Shown one piece after another: positions 45,915 through 58,062 of a stretch of 64,000 bases of DNA. Every line of letters begins with the position of its first letter. Positions within the stretch are counted from its first letter, which is position 1. The translations under genes were made by a program, and so were the position numbers. The notes beneath the pieces were generated by a model. That model did not search any database and was not told the origin of the DNA. It worked only from the letters and a program-made list of their open reading frames with translations. The stretch covers positions 124,001-188,000 of the forward strand of contig JAKAWV010000003.1 of NCBI GenBank assembly GCA_021827205.1, read 5' to 3'. The DNA is from Pseudomonadota bacterium (GTDB lineage: Bacteria; Pseudomonadota; Gammaproteobacteria; Xanthomonadales; Rhodanobacteraceae).

Positions 45915-46979
45915 TCAGGTCATGCTTGTTTGTGTTTCGACGCGATGCACGCCCGGCAGACTCAGCACGAATTCCGCGCCCAGCCATTGCGCCGGCGTCC
46001 AGTAACCGGGCGCGGGCGGCTGCTGCAGCATGCGCTGCACGATGGCCAGCGCGGCGGCGACGGTCAGCGCGTAGCCGTTGGGTGCATCCAGCTCGATGCG
46101 CGCCACACGGCCGTCGGCGCTGCGCGCCTCGCCCCAGACATGGCTGCGGCTGCGCGCGCGCGCCTCGGCATCGGGGCCGGGTACGCCGCGCTCGATGCGC
46201 GCCAGCAAATATCGCGTCACCGGCTTGAAGCCCAGCAGCGGGCGCAGCCAGCGCATGCGCTTGAGCGTGGCGATGGCGCGCGGCGGCAGCACCATGTAAG
46301 TCTCGATGTTGGCGATACCGGTGGATACCCACGCGGTGTGCAAATCACCCCACGGGATCGTTACCGCCTGCCGCGTCTGGCTGGCGCGCGTGAAGCTGCG
46401 CGTCTTCCACGCCAGCGGCACCCGCTGCAACTGGCCGCGCACGCGCGCACGGCCGCCGCTGCGTGCGCCTTCGAGACTGGTCCTGGCGGTGCCCGGACTC
46501 ATGCCGCCGCCACCCTCGATGGCGAGGATCAACTCGTCGGCGCGCGGCAGCGCGTGCTTGAGCATCAGCGCCACGCAGTCGCTGGGCACGACATCGAAAC
46601 CCACGCCGGGCAGCACGACGATGCCGACTTCCTGCGCGCGCTCGTGCTGCGCGTGACAGTGCGCGAAGCTGTCGATCTCGCCGCTGATGTCCAGGTAATG
46701 CGTGCCGTCAGCCAGACAGGCTTCGAGCAGCGGCGCGGCTGTTGCCGAAAATGGCCCGGCACAGTTCAGCAGCAGGCCTACACCCTCCAGACTGGTTGCG
46801 ATCGAACGCTGTCCAAGCAGCGGAAAGATGCGTTTTTCCAGGCCCAGACGCTGCGCCAGTGGCCCCACCGTTTCGCGGTTGCGCCCGGCCAGCAGCGGGC
46901 GCAAGCCGGCCGCGGCGGCGGCTTCGGCAATCAGTCTGCCGGTGTAGCCGTTGGCGCCGTAAATCATCCAGGGTTTCAT
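45915..46979 (-). CDS. Saccharopine dehydrogenase-like / trans-acting enoyl reductase-like oxidoreductase
   Basis: A 354-residue Rossmann-fold protein. The N-terminus MKPWMIYGANGYTGRLIAEAA has the cofactor loop GANGYTG. LLNCAGPFSATAAPLLEACL and THYLDISGEI are hallmarks of the saccharopine dehydrogenase NADP-binding domain family, as is LPGVGFDVVPSD. No membrane segment is clear. The true substrate is unknown; the lysine-pathway name is only a family label. It lies just downstream of the sX13-like RNA on the same strand. Confidence 0.85.
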   Translation of the reverse strand: MKPWMIYGANGYTGRLIAEAAAAAGLRPLLAGRNRETVGPLAQRLGLEKRIFPLLGQRSIATSLEGVGLLLNCAGPFSATAAPLLEACLADGTHYLDISGEIDSFAHCHAQHERAQEVGIVVLPGVGFDVVPSDCVALMLKHALPRADELILAIEGGGGMSPGTARTSLEGARSGGRARVRGQLQRVPLAWKTRSFTRASQTRQAVTIPWGDLHTAWVSTGIANIETYMVLPPRAIATLKRMRWLRPLLGFKPVTRYLLARIERGVPGPDAEARARSRSHVWGEARSADGRVARIELDAPNGYALTVAAALAIVQRMLQQPPAPGYWTPAQWLGAEFVLSLPGVHRVETQTSMT

Positions 46980-47041
46980 GCGCCGCCTCCTGTGCCGACA
47001 GCGTGCGCGATGCTAGCAGGCGCGGCGCAGACTGGTGCGCG

Positions 47042-47083
47042 GAAAAAAACAACCCCGAGAGCCAGGGGGGAGCTCTCGGGGTT
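47042..47083 (-). terminator. Rho-independent terminator of the sX13-like RNA
   Basis: On the minus strand AACCCCGAGAG (47083-47073) and CTCTCGGGGTT (47061-47051) form a perfect 11-bp stem with an 11-base C-rich loop (CTCCCCCCTGG). A G and seven T follow. It ends the small RNA and may also end read-through from polA. Confidence 0.9.
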
Positions 47084-47175
47084 GGGGTGGAGTCAGCACC
47101 AGGGGAGGGATCTGACTCCGTGAGGCCCGCACCAGGGGAGGGGAAACGAACCTCGGGGACGCCGTTGCGTGCGTC
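47042..47175 (-). ncRNA. sX13-like small RNA with three C-rich loops
   Basis: About 130 nt downstream of polA, from a start near 47175. Folding by eye gives a 5' stem GGACGC/GCGTCC, a stem CCGAGG/CCTCACGG, a perfect stem GGAGTCAG/CTGACTCC and the terminator hairpin. Three loops carry nearly the same C-rich motif (CCCCTCCCCTGG, CCCTCCCCTGG, CTCCCCCCTGG), which could pair with G-rich ribosome sites. Xanthomonas sX13, a regulator of virulence genes, has C-rich loops of this kind and, as I recall, also lies beside polA. The start site is predicted, not known. Confidence 0.75.
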
Positions 47176-47181
47176 CGAAAA

Positions 47182-47211
47182 CTTAGAGGGTGCTGCCCAG
47201 CAAAAGTTCAA
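47182..47211 (-). promoter_or_regulatory. Promoter of the sX13-like RNA
   Basis: Minus-strand TTGAAC (47211-47206), an 18-base spacer and TCTAAG (47187-47182). The predicted start is near 47175. The -35 is good and the -10 is moderate. Upstream, 47213-47364 holds only CCGG-type microrepeats (for example near 47336-47363) and no gene. Confidence 0.55.
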
Positions 47212-47364
47212 AACCTCGCGCTGAAAACGTTTACTGTTGATTCATCGCTATGGAAAACATGGGGTTGCTGGCTTGGAGTGCCGATAGCCGGGAGCTGGAA
47301 GCCGGGACGACCTTGTGCGGTGGTCGTGCAAGCTGTTCCGGTTTCCGGTTACCCGCTACCGGCC

Positions 47365-50103
47365 TCAATGCGCCTGCCCCCAGTTGGCGCCGTGACCTGC
47401 TTCGGCCAGCAGCGGCACGTCCAGTGCGGCGGCGCCCTGCATGCGCGCGACCAGGCCGGTCTTAATCTCCTCCAGTGCGCGCAGTTCGACTTCCAGCACC
47501 AGTTCGTCGTGCACTTGCATCAGCAAGTTGGCGTCCGCGCGCGGTGCCAGCCAGGCATCCACGGTGATCATGGCGCGCTTGATGATATCCGCCGCCGTGC
47601 CCTGCATGGGCGCGTTGACCGCGGCGCGCTCGGCGCCGGCGCGGCGCGCGGCGTCGCGCGACTTCAGCTCGGCCAGATACAGACGCCGACCGAACAGTGT
47701 TTCCACATAGCCATCGCGCTGCGCCTGCGCACGGATCGTGTCCATGTAGATACGCACGCCGGGATAGCGCTCGAAGTAGCGGTTCATGTACGCCTGCGCC
47801 TCGCCGCGGCCGATGCCGAGCTGGCGTGCCAGGCCAAACGCGCTCATGCCGTAGATCAGGCCGAAGTTGATCGCCTTGGCGGCGCGGCGCTGTTCGCTGC
47901 TGACGTTCCCGGGCGGGGTGCCGAACACCTCGGCGGCGGTGGCGCGGTGGATGTCCTCGCCGCGCCGGAACGCCGCGCGTAGGCCGGTGTCGGCGGACAG
48001 GTGCGCCATGATGCGCAACTCGATCTGCGAGTAATCGGCGGAGACGATCACCCAGCCCGGCGGCGCGATGAACGCGGTGCGGATGGCGCGACCTTCCTCG
48101 CTGCGCACCGGGATGTTCTGCAGGTTCGGATCGGACGAACTCAGGCGCCCGGTGGCCGCCACCGCCTGGTGGTAGCTGGTGTGCACGCGGCCAGTGCGCG
48201 GGTTGATCATCGCCGGCAATTTCTCGGTGTAGGTCGAACGCAGCTTGGCCAGCAGGCGGTAGTCGAGCACCAACCCCGGCAACGGGTGCGCGTCGCGGAT
48301 CGCCTCCAGCGCTTCCTCGTTGGTGGACGGCTGGCCGCCCGGCGTTTTCATGTGCACCGGCAGGCCCAGCTTGTCGAACAGGATGGCCTGCAGTTGCTTG
48401 GGCGAGTCGAGATTGAATGGCTGCCCGGCCTCGCGTTCGGTCTGTTGTTGCAACGTGTGCATGCGCGCGGCCAGCACCTGACTCTGCCGGCGCAACTGAT
48501 CGGCGTCGATCAGCACGCCGCGGCGTTCCATGCGCGCCAGCACCGGCACCAGCGGCAGTTCGATGTCCTCGTACACGCGACGCAGGCCGGGCAGATTTTG
48601 CAGGCGCGGCCATAGCGCGTGGTGCAGGCGCAGGGTGATGTCGGCGTCCTCGGCGGCATAGCGCGTGGCAGTGTCGAGATCGACCTGTGCGAACGGGATC
48701 TGTTTGGCGCCCTTGCCGGCGACGTCCTCGAACTTGATCGTGGTGTAGCCGAGATAGCGTTGCGCCAGCGAGTCCATGTCGTGGCGCGTGGCGGTGGCGT
48801 TCCACACGTAGGACTCGAGCATGCTGTCGTGCGTCACGCCGCGCAGCGCGATGCCGTGATTGACCAGCACTTCCATGTCGTACTTGGCGTTTTGCAGCAG
48901 CTTAGGTCGCGTGGCGTCCTCCAGCAGTGGCTTGAGCGCGGCCAGCACTCGCGCGCGCTCGAGCTGCGCCGGCGCGCCGGGATAGTCGTGCGCCAGCGGC
49001 ACATAGGCGGCCACGCCCGGCTGCACGGCGAAGGACACGCCGACGATCTCGGCGTCGATCGCATCCAGCGAGGTGGTTTCGGTATCGAAGGCGATCAGCG
49101 CCGCGTCACGCAGTTGTTCGAGCCAGGAATCGAAATCCTGCGCGGTCGCGATCAGCGTGTACCGGCCAGGCGCGGCCAGCGCCGGATCGAGCGCGGCTTC
49201 GGTTGCGGCTGGCGCGGGCGTCGGCGCGCGCACGGCCGGGCGCGGCGCGGGTTCCTCGTCGCCGCGCTGCAACGCCGCCAGCGCGCTGTTGAATCCGTAG
49301 CGCTGATACAGCGCACGCAAGGCCTCGTCATTGCGCGCGCGCAGCGCGAGTTGTTCGGGCGCGGTGTCCAGGTCGAGCGCGGTGCGGATCGTGGCCAGAT
49401 CGCGCGAGCGCGGCAGCCAGGCCCGCGCCGCGCGCAGGTTTTCGCCCAGCTTGCCGGGCACGGCGTCGGCATGCGCCATCACCCCGTCCAGATCGCCGTA
49501 CTCGGCCAGCCACTTGGTCGCGGTCTTGGGTCCGCATTTGTCCACGCCGCGGATGTTGTCGACCTTGTCGCCCATCAGCGCCAGGTAATCGACGATGCGC
49601 TCGGGCGGCACGCCAAACTTGTCCTGCACGCCGGCACGGTCCAGTTGCGTGCGATCCATGCTGTTGATCAGGGTCACGCGCGGCCCCACCAGTTGCGCGA
49701 AATCCTTGTCGCTGGTGGAGATCTCCACCTCGATGCCGGCCTGCGCGGCGCGCTGTGCCAGCGTGCCGATGACATCGTCCGCCTCCACACCGGCGACGCG
49801 CAGCGTGGGGATGCCCAGCGCCTGCACGACGGCCAGCATCGGCTCGATCTGCGCGCGCAAATCATCCGGCATCGGCGGACGGTTGGCCTTGTACTGCGGA
49901 TCGATGGCCTCGCGGAACGTCGGCCCCGGGGCATCCAGCACGAAGGCCAGGTAATCGGGCCGGGCCGCCAGCGTGGCGCGCAGCATGTTGACCACGCCGA
50001 ACAGCGCGCCGGTGGGCTCGCCGGCGGCGTTGCTCAGCGGTGGCAGCGCATGGAAGGCGCGGTACAGGTACGAAGACCCGTCGATCAGCACGAGTTTGGG
50101 CAT
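47365..50103 (-). CDS. polA: DNA polymerase I
   Basis: Repair and Okazaki-fragment polymerase, 912 residues. The N-terminal 5'-3' exonuclease has LVLIDGSSYLYRAFHAL, GVEADDVIGTL, STSDKDFAQLV and MGDKVDNIRGV. The 3'-5' exonuclease has DTETTSLD and the matching later Asp residues. The polymerase has motif A DYSQIELRI, motif B RRAAKAINFGLIYGMSAFGL and motif C QVHDELVLE. The start 50103 matches the MPKLVLIDGSSY consensus; a longer frame upstream is spurious. It is divergent from the DUF2782 gene. Confidence 0.98.
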   Translation of the reverse strand: MPKLVLIDGSSYLYRAFHALPPLSNAAGEPTGALFGVVNMLRATLAARPDYLAFVLDAPGPTFREAIDPQYKANRPPMPDDLRAQIEPMLAVVQALGIPTLRVAGVEADDVIGTLAQRAAQAGIEVEISTSDKDFAQLVGPRVTLINSMDRTQLDRAGVQDKFGVPPERIVDYLALMGDKVDNIRGVDKCGPKTATKWLAEYGDLDGVMAHADAVPGKLGENLRAARAWLPRSRDLATIRTALDLDTAPEQLALRARNDEALRALYQRYGFNSALAALQRGDEEPAPRPAVRAPTPAPAATEAALDPALAAPGRYTLIATAQDFDSWLEQLRDAALIAFDTETTSLDAIDAEIVGVSFAVQPGVAAYVPLAHDYPGAPAQLERARVLAALKPLLEDATRPKLLQNAKYDMEVLVNHGIALRGVTHDSMLESYVWNATATRHDMDSLAQRYLGYTTIKFEDVAGKGAKQIPFAQVDLDTATRYAAEDADITLRLHHALWPRLQNLPGLRRVYEDIELPLVPVLARMERRGVLIDADQLRRQSQVLAARMHTLQQQTEREAGQPFNLDSPKQLQAILFDKLGLPVHMKTPGGQPSTNEEALEAIRDAHPLPGLVLDYRLLAKLRSTYTEKLPAMINPRTGRVHTSYHQAVAATGRLSSSDPNLQNIPVRSEEGRAIRTAFIAPPGWVIVSADYSQIELRIMAHLSADTGLRAAFRRGEDIHRATAAEVFGTPPGNVSSEQRRAAKAINFGLIYGMSAFGLARQLGIGRGEAQAYMNRYFERYPGVRIYMDTIRAQAQRDGYVETLFGRRLYLAELKSRDAARRAGAERAAVNAPMQGTAADIIKRAMITVDAWLAPRADANLLMQVHDELVLEVELRALEEIKTGLVARMQGAAALDVPLLAEAGHGANWGQAH

Positions 50104-50223
50104 GCCGCATTGTCGCATCGTGATGCCGCGCACGCGGTTTTCCCACCGGGCCTTGCCGCACGGCGTGCCAGCCGCACCCCGCAAGGTATAGGCTGGCGCT
50201 GTCAGCCCGTTGGAGTATTCGTC

Positions 50224-50670
50224 ATGGACAGAAAATTCACGCAAGTCCTGATTCTGATCGGCGCGTTGCTGGCTGGCAGCGCTTTCGCACAAGCCGCACC
50301 GCCCGCACCACCGGCCAGCATCCCACCACCGCCGGATCTCAATCAGCCGGTGCAGCCGCAGGCGCTGCCGCCACAGCCACCACCGCCCACGCCGGCGCAG
50401 GCCGCCAGCGCGCTGCGCGGATCATTCGCGCCGACCCTGCCGCCGCACGACGCCATGGGCCAGCCGCCGCCGACGGTGAGCGTGCGCAAGGTCAAGGGTA
50501 ATGTGGTCGAGGAATATCGCGCCGGCGGCAACCTGGTGATGATCCGCATCATCCCCAAGCACGGCCCGGTGCAGACCTTCTACGCCAACCCGCAAGGCCG
50601 CTTGCAGCGCAACGAACACGAAGGTCCGGTGCAGCCGGTGTTCTACACGTTGTACCAGTGGGGGCACTGA
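50224..50670 (+). CDS. DUF2782-family exported protein
   Basis: A 148-residue exported protein. The signal peptide is [25 protein letters not shown] proline-rich, probably disordered stretch (about 25-75) follows. The conserved DUF2782 domain has [26 protein letters not shown]. Function unknown; the family regularly sits beside polA in Pseudomonas and Xanthomonas. Convergent with purH, 13 bases apart. Confidence 0.85.
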   Translation: MDRKFTQVLILIGALLAGSAFAQAAPPAPPASIPPPPDLNQPVQPQALPPQPPPPTPAQAASALRGSFAPTLPPHDAMGQPPPTVSVRKVKGNVVEEYRAGGNLVMIRIIPKHGPVQTFYANPQGRLQRNEHEGPVQPVFYTLYQWGH

Positions 50671-50683
50671 GGCCCCGCGCGCG

Positions 50684-52264
50684 TCAGTGGCGGAAATGCC
50701 GCACGCCGGTGAACACCATGGCCATGCCGTGTTCGTCGGCGGCGGCGATCACCTCGGCGTCGCGCATCGAGCCGCCGGGCTGGATCACCGCTTGCAGCCC
50801 GACCGCGGCGGCGGCGTCGATACCGTCGCGGAACGGGAAGAACGCGTCCGAGGCCAGCACCGCGCCGTGCAGGTCGAGTCCAGCTTCCTGCGCCTTGAGC
50901 GCGGCGATGCGCGCGCTGACCACGCGGCTGGTCTGTCCGGCGCCGATACCTAGCGTGCGCCCGTCCTTGGCGTAGACGATGGCGTTGGATTTGACGTACA
51001 TCGCCACGTGCCAGGCGAACAGCAGATCGCGCAACTCCTCGGCGCTGGGTACGCGCCGCGTGACCACTTTCAGATCGGTCAGCAGCAGCGTGTCGCGGTC
51101 GCTGTCCTGCACCAGATAGCCGCCGGCGACGCGTTTGAGCTCGCGCGCCGGTGTGGCCTGATCGGCCCACGCGCCGGTGGCCAGCACGCGCACGTTGGGC
51201 TTCTTCGCGAACGCGACCTGCGCCTCGGCGCTGATTTCCGGCGCCAGCACCACCTCGACGAACTGTTGCGCGAGGATGGCTTGCGCGGTGGCGCCATCGA
51301 GCGCGTGGTTGAAGGCGATGATGCCGCCGAAGGCCGAGGTGGGATCGCAGGCGTAGGCGGCGCGGTAGGCGGCGCCGATGTCCGCGCCCAGCGCCACGCC
51401 GCAGGGGTTGCCGTGCTTGACGATGACGCAGGCCGGAGTGCGCTGGAATGCCTTGACGCATTCCAGCGCGGCGTCGGCGTCGGCGAGATTGTTGTACGAC
51501 AGTTCCTTGCCGCCGATCACGCGCGCGGTGGCGGCCAGGCCTTGCGCCGCGCCCGGCTCCAGATACAGCGCGCCCGCCTGATGCGGGTTTTCGCCGTAAC
51601 GCAGGCTGCGCGCGCGGCGCAGCGCCAGATGCAGTGTCGGCGCGAACGCTTCGCCGCGCGCGTTTTCGATCTGCGCGCCCAGCCAGTCGGCGATCAGACC
51701 GTCGTAGCGCGCGGTATGCGCGTAGGTCTTCGCGGCCAGACGCCGGCGCAGCTCCAGCGAGGTGCCGCCCTCGTTGCGCAGCGCCTCGATCAGGGTGGCG
51801 TAATCGGCGGGGTCGACCACCACGGCGACGTGCGCGTGGTTCTTGGCCGCCGCGCGCAGCATCGCCGGGCCGCCGATGTCGATGTTCCCGATGGCTTCGT
51901 CCAGCGTGCAATCGGGCCGGATCACGGTCTGCTCGAACGGGTACAGGTTGACGATCAGCAGATCGATCGGCGCGATGCCGTGCTCGGCCATCACCGCCTC
52001 GTCGATGCCGCGCCGGCCGAGCAGGCCGCCGTGCACCTTCGGGTGCAGCGTCTTGACGCGCCCGTCCATGATCTCGGGGAAGCCGGTCAGCTCGCGCACC
52101 TCGCGTACCGGCAGGCCGGCCTCGCGCAGGCTGCGCGCGCTGCCGCCGGTGGAGATCAGTTCCACGCCGAGCGCATCCAGCGCGCGCGCCAGATCAAGCA
52201 ACCCGTGCTTGTCGGAAACGCTCAGCAATGCGCGCCGCACCGGCGCTAGCGTGGTGTCGAACAT
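50684..52264 (-). CDS. purH: Bifunctional AICAR formyltransferase/IMP cyclohydrolase
   Basis: Last two steps of IMP synthesis, 526 residues. The N-terminal cyclohydrolase domain (about 1-200) has [42 protein letters not shown] and NLYPFE. The C-terminal formyltransferase has RYGENPHQ, the catalytic KHGNPCGVA and [12 protein letters not shown]. The start has GGAG upstream. Upstream on the same strand, fis lies 127 bases away, the same order as the fis-purH pairs of relatives. Confidence 0.97.
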   Translation of the reverse strand: MFDTTLAPVRRALLSVSDKHGLLDLARALDALGVELISTGGSARSLREAGLPVREVRELTGFPEIMDGRVKTLHPKVHGGLLGRRGIDEAVMAEHGIAPIDLLIVNLYPFEQTVIRPDCTLDEAIGNIDIGGPAMLRAAAKNHAHVAVVVDPADYATLIEALRNEGGTSLELRRRLAAKTYAHTARYDGLIADWLGAQIENARGEAFAPTLHLALRRARSLRYGENPHQAGALYLEPGAAQGLAATARVIGGKELSYNNLADADAALECVKAFQRTPACVIVKHGNPCGVALGADIGAAYRAAYACDPTSAFGGIIAFNHALDGATAQAILAQQFVEVVLAPEISAEAQVAFAKKPNVRVLATGAWADQATPARELKRVAGGYLVQDSDRDTLLLTDLKVVTRRVPSAEELRDLLFAWHVAMYVKSNAIVYAKDGRTLGIGAGQTSRVVSARIAALKAQEAGLDLHGAVLASDAFFPFRDGIDAAAAVGLQAVIQPGGSMRDAEVIAAADEHGMAMVFTGVRHFRH

Positions 52265-52391
52265 GATGCACTCCAGGTGGGGGCATCGGTCGATGCCTGA
52301 TCGGATCAACGCGGGGCGCCGTGATGCTTTGCGATGCGCCGCGCCCGGAATCAAGCGGCCAATTATAAGCCGCGCAAGGCGGCTGCCGCGC

Positions 52392-52679
52392 TCAATCCAG
52401 CCCGTGTTGCGAGAGCTTCTTGCGCAGCGTGGCGCGGTTGATGCCCAGCGTGGCCGCGGCGCGGCTCTGGTTGCCGCCGTGCCAAGCCAGCACCTCGCGC
52501 AGCAGCGGCGCCTCGGCGCTGTGCATCACCAGGTCGTGCAACTCGGCGTCGGCGGCATTGCCGTCGAGATCGCGCAGGTAGCGGCGTACCAGTTGCGTGA
52601 CGCATTGGGCAAGCGCGTTGTCGCCGCAATCGCTCTCGGCGGCACTGGGTTTTGCGGAAGCGGCTGACATCGAATCCAA
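52392..52679 (-). CDS. fis: Fis-family nucleoid protein
   Basis: A 95-residue DNA-bending protein. The C-terminal helix-turn-helix [21 protein letters not shown] is the Fis signature; the N-terminal 25 residues are Ala/Ser-rich and variable. In E. coli Fis regulates rRNA genes and recombination. Start is uncertain by three codons, since a second Met lies at residue 4. The usual upstream dusB is missing; a DUF3426 gene lies upstream instead. Confidence 0.9.
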   Translation of the reverse strand: MDSMSAASAKPSAAESDCGDNALAQCVTQLVRRYLRDLDGNAADAELHDLVMHSAEAPLLREVLAWHGGNQSRAAATLGINRATLRKKLSQHGLD

Positions 52680-52804
52680 TCCCCGGGGGCAGTTCGTGCG
52701 CGGCGTTTCGTTGCTGCGACACCGTCGCGCCCCGCCGGCGAGCGGGGAAGAAAAGTTTACTCGCGTCCCCGTGCGCTGTCAGGCGCGGTGGTCGTCGCGG
52801 CGAC

Positions 52805-53935
52805 TCAGCGCGGATGAATCGCGAACGCCACCGCCTGCCGACCGGGATCGCGCACCTCCAGGCTGATCGCGGCGCTGGCGCCGGCGGGCAGGCCGCGCGC
52901 CGCCAGCGCGCGGCTGCCGAGATACGCGTCGGGCGCGAACACGCGCAGCGCCACCGGCTTGCCGGAGAGGTCGGACAGGCTCACCTCAAGCGGGGGATAC
53001 GGTTGCGTCCACGGCGCGCGGTTGCGCAGCGTGGCGCTGATCAGCAGCGCGCCGGGCACGTCGGGATGCGGGCGGATATCGCGCGCGCCCAGTTGCAGCA
53101 GCGCCAGATCGCGCACCTGCGGTGGCGGTACACGCAGCAGTTGGCAGGCGCTCAGCAGCCATGGGCGCGTGAGTGCGTTGCGCGTCAGCGCAGCGCGTTC
53201 GATCCATGTCAGTTGCGCGCCGAGGCCGAGCGTCAACAGCAGCGCCAGCAATCGCCACAGCCAGCGCGTGCCGTGGCGGCGCTTGCGCGCGAACGCCGGC
53301 GCGGGGGCAGGCGCGAGCGTATCCGTGCGCCGCGCAGGCAAGGCCTGCGTGATCGCGTCGATGATGGCGGCATCGTGCGCGAATGCGACCGTGTGTTCAG
53401 CATTGGCGATGTTGGCTTCCGTCGCCGATGCGGCGCTTGCCGAGGTCGGCGCATCGGATTCCGATGCCAAAACGAATGCTCGCGTGTCGCCGACAGTGGC
53501 GTGGACATCCATCGCCGCGGCGGGCTCCGCAACAGCGTTGGCGGCGTCGCGCGGCATCTGCTCATCAAAATGCCACGAGTCATGCGCTCGCGATGCTGCG
53601 GGCGGCAACCGCGGCCAGGGCTGATCCACGGCAGCGGTGGCGGGCGCGGGCGGCGCCGGCATCCGCGCCGCCGATTCAGCCGCCGCATGCTCGGCGGCGG
53701 CCAGCGCGGCGGGCAGCTCGGGCGGCGTCATCAGCGCCTCCAGTTGCGGTGGCGACGCGGTACCGTCCTGACGCGGCAGGGTGACGTAAGGCTCGGGCGG
53801 CAGCTCGTCGCACAGCGTTGGCAGCGCATCGAACAGCGCCGCGCACTGCCCGCAGCGCGCATGGCCGTGCGCGCTGCCGAGGCGCTCGGCCTCGATCACG
53901 AATACGCTCAGGCAGTGCGGACATTGGGTGTACAT
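52805..53935 (-). CDS. Zinc-ribbon DUF3426 membrane protein
   Basis: A 376-residue protein. The N-terminal zinc ribbon is CPHC...CGQC (MYTQCPHCLSVFVIE, HARCGQCAALFDAL), typical of MJ0042-type domains. A long Ala/Pro-rich, probably disordered stretch (about 40-215) precedes one membrane helix (WLWRLLALLLTLGLGAQLTWI). The C-terminal DUF3426 beta domain contains VPGALLISATLRNRA. Function unknown. In relatives it sits upstream of dusB-fis. Confidence 0.85.
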   Translation of the reverse strand: MYTQCPHCLSVFVIEAERLGSAHGHARCGQCAALFDALPTLCDELPPEPYVTLPRQDGTASPPQLEALMTPPELPAALAAAEHAAAESAARMPAPPAPATAAVDQPWPRLPPAASRAHDSWHFDEQMPRDAANAVAEPAAAMDVHATVGDTRAFVLASESDAPTSASAASATEANIANAEHTVAFAHDAAIIDAITQALPARRTDTLAPAPAPAFARKRRHGTRWLWRLLALLLTLGLGAQLTWIERAALTRNALTRPWLLSACQLLRVPPPQVRDLALLQLGARDIRPHPDVPGALLISATLRNRAPWTQPYPPLEVSLSDLSGKPVALRVFAPDAYLGSRALAARGLPAGASAAISLEVRDPGRQAVAFAIHPR

Positions 53936-54091
53936 GACGCGAGTGTAGCCCGCCTGAAACAGTGCGCCGCACGGGCTGTAGCGCGTGCGCAACAAATGCA
54001 CCGTCGGCGTCGGTTTGCGGCGTGGTGGTGCCGGCGCGCTGCTAGCGTCGCCAACGCAGGGGCTGCTTTTTTCATGCAAAGGGGAACACCG

Positions 54092-55606
54092 ATGAGCAGC
54101 AAACAATGGTGCGCGAGCGTGGTGCTGGCGCTGGTCGGCGCAACGAGCGCCGACGCGGCTTCGTATCTGGTACTCGGGCGCACGGGCAGCGATGCGCAAA
54201 CCCTGCAAAAGCAGATCGAGGCCGTGCCTGGTGGCACGCTGCAGCGCGCCCTGCCCGGTCTGCTCACGTTCGCGGTGCAGTCGGATGATGCGGCTTACCC
54301 GGCGCGGCTGCGCGCGCTGCCCGGCGTGCAATACGTGGCGCCGGATCGCAGTTTTACCTTGGGTGAACCGCGCCAGGTGCCGCTGGCGGGCGATGCCGCC
54401 GAGGCCGCCGCGCAAATGCGGCGCGCCCTGGCCGGCGGTGCGCCGCGCGCGCTGAGCGGCGCGGTGGATCAAGGCCTGCTGGCCGGCAATGCGCTGTATC
54501 AGATGCAGTGGGCGGTGCAGGACGTGCAGGCGCCCGGCGCGTGGAACCGCGGCTACAGCGGTGCCGGGGTGCGCGTGGCGATCCTCGATTCCGGCATCGA
54601 TTGCGGCAACGCCTGGCTGGCTCCGAACATCGACTTCGCCGCCGCCGCCTCGCTGGTGCCTGGCGAAGGCGTATGCGTACGGCCCGGCTTCTACTTCAAC
54701 CACGGCACGCATGTGGCCGGCATCGTCGCGGCGCTGCCCAGCAGTTTCGGCAGCGTCGGCATCGCGCCGGGAGCCACGCTGATTCCGGTCAAGGTGTTGT
54801 CCGAGTACACCGGCAGTGGCGCGTTCTCGTGGGTGCTGGGCGGTGTTGTGTACGCCGCCGATGAGGGCGCGGATGTCATCAACATGTCGCTGGGGGCCTA
54901 CCCGATGAGCACCTCAGATCCGAACACGCAGGCCTACTTGCTGGCCTTCGGGCGTGCCGCCGATTACGCCAGGGCGCGCGGTGCCGCGGTGATCGTGGCG
55001 GCGGGCAACGACGCCGCGCAGCTCGGCGCCGGTGGCGATGTGGGCGTGCCCGCCAATGCGCCGGGGATGATCACCGTGTCGGCCAGCGGCCCGGCTGGCT
55101 GGGCCACCGGCAATCCGGCCTATGCGTGGCTCGATTATCTGGCCGACTACACCGACTACGGTCCACCCATCGCCAACGCCGGCCCCGGCGGCACGTTCTG
55201 GTATGCCTATGTGAACCCGTCGCAAGCCTGCAGCATCGCCGGCATCACGCGCAGTTGCTATGTGTTTGATTTGGTGATCAGCACCATCCCCGGCGGTTGG
55301 AGCTGGGCTGCCGGCACCAGCATGGCCACCCCGGCGGCGGCGGCAGTGGCAGCGCTGGCCATCCAGCGCGGACGCGTCAGTACTGGCGCCAATCTGAGCC
55401 CGCAGGGCCTGGCCAACTTCCGCAAGACGCAGGTCGATTTCGTGCGCAAGACGCTGCAAACCGGCAGCGATGACCGTGGCCCGCGTGGCCGCGATCCGTA
55501 CTTCGGCGATGGCCGCGTCAATGCCGACAACGCCAGCAACGTGTTCTACCACGCGCCGCGCGTGTCGCCGGCGCCGACCCCGCTGACTCCGCCCTACGCG
55601 CTGTAA
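54092..55606 (+). CDS. Secreted subtilisin-like serine protease (S8 family)
   Basis: A 504-residue exported protease. The signal peptide is followed by an inhibitor-like propeptide (about 25-95, ending [10 protein letters not shown]). The catalytic triad is intact: D166 in [10 protein letters not shown]204 in [10 protein letters not shown] and S410 in GTSMATP. The oxyanion Asn lies in VAAGNDAA. The C-terminus reads [18 protein letters not shown], a proline tail that may be a linker or anchor region. The start 54092 has a perfect GGGG ribosome site; an ATG at 54074 is less likely. Confidence 0.92.
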   Translation: MSSKQWCASVVLALVGATSADAASYLVLGRTGSDAQTLQKQIEAVPGGTLQRALPGLLTFAVQSDDAAYPARLRALPGVQYVAPDRSFTLGEPRQVPLAGDAAEAAAQMRRALAGGAPRALSGAVDQGLLAGNALYQMQWAVQDVQAPGAWNRGYSGAGVRVAILDSGIDCGNAWLAPNIDFAAAASLVPGEGVCVRPGFYFNHGTHVAGIVAALPSSFGSVGIAPGATLIPVKVLSEYTGSGAFSWVLGGVVYAADEGADVINMSLGAYPMSTSDPNTQAYLLAFGRAADYARARGAAVIVAAGNDAAQLGAGGDVGVPANAPGMITVSASGPAGWATGNPAYAWLDYLADYTDYGPPIANAGPGGTFWYAYVNPSQACSIAGITRSCYVFDLVISTIPGGWSWAAGTSMATPAAAAVAALAIQRGRVSTGANLSPQGLANFRKTQVDFVRKTLQTGSDDRGPRGRDPYFGDGRVNADNASNVFYHAPRVSPAPTPLTPPYAL

Positions 55607-55794
55607 ACGGCGCGAGTGCAATCTTTCGGCACAGGGATGTGCCGCACGCAGGCATCCAGCCGGTCACGGGCAATTCATTGGCCGTGAACCGGCTTCCCCG
55701 CTCGAGCGGGCGCTGCGGCCCGCGCCGGCCCTTGAAATGCCCGCGCATGGCCACCAACTCAGCGCTGCCGCCACGCTCTGTCCGGCCACAAGGC

Positions 55795-55849
55795 TTGGGA
55801 TGGGAAGCGTGTGCGAGTAAACTTGGCACTCATTGCTGTCGAGTGCTAG
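55795..55849 (+). promoter_or_regulatory. groESL promoter with CIRCE operator
   Basis: CIRCE is TTGGCACTC (55823-55831), nine bases, GAGTGCTAG (55841-55849), close to the consensus TTAGCACTC-N9-GAGTGCTAA. A plausible sigma-70 promoter overlaps it: TTGGGA (55795-55800), 17 bases, TAAACT (55818-55823). Repression by HrcA with heat relief is expected. Confidence 0.88.
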
Positions 55850-55890
55850 CAAGGCAGCAACCCCCTTTCATCAACCATCGTGGAGTTCCT

Positions 55891-57889
<1,999 letters not shown>

Positions 57890-57918
57890 TCCGTCCGCGC
57901 CCGTTACTTGCAACACAC

Positions 57919-57944
57919 GAAGCCCCGCACTGCGGGGCTTCTTT
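57919..57944 (+). terminator. Rho-independent terminator after groEL
   Basis: GAAGCCCCGCA (57919-57929) and TGCGGGGCTTC (57931-57941) form an 11-bp stem around a single C, then TTT. The tight loop would open by one or two pairs. Ends the groESL transcript. Confidence 0.85.
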
Positions 57945-57988
57945 GATTTGTGCGCCGTGACTGGCGCTCGGGCACGGTATGAGCGCAT

Positions 57989-58002
57989 TTGATCCAGATC
58001 AT
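57989..58002 (+). promoter_or_regulatory. FNR/Anr-type box
   Basis: TTGAT-CCAG-ATCAT differs from the consensus TTGAT-N4-ATCAA by one base. Its centre is about 41.5 bases before a start predicted from the weak TAGGCT (58025-58030), the class II activator position. It would make the two following genes respond to low oxygen. Confidence 0.55.
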
Positions 58003-58062
58003 GCGGCGTGCCCGCGGCGTGCCCTAGGCTGCGCACGGCAACCCTGCGCAGAGTGCATACCC

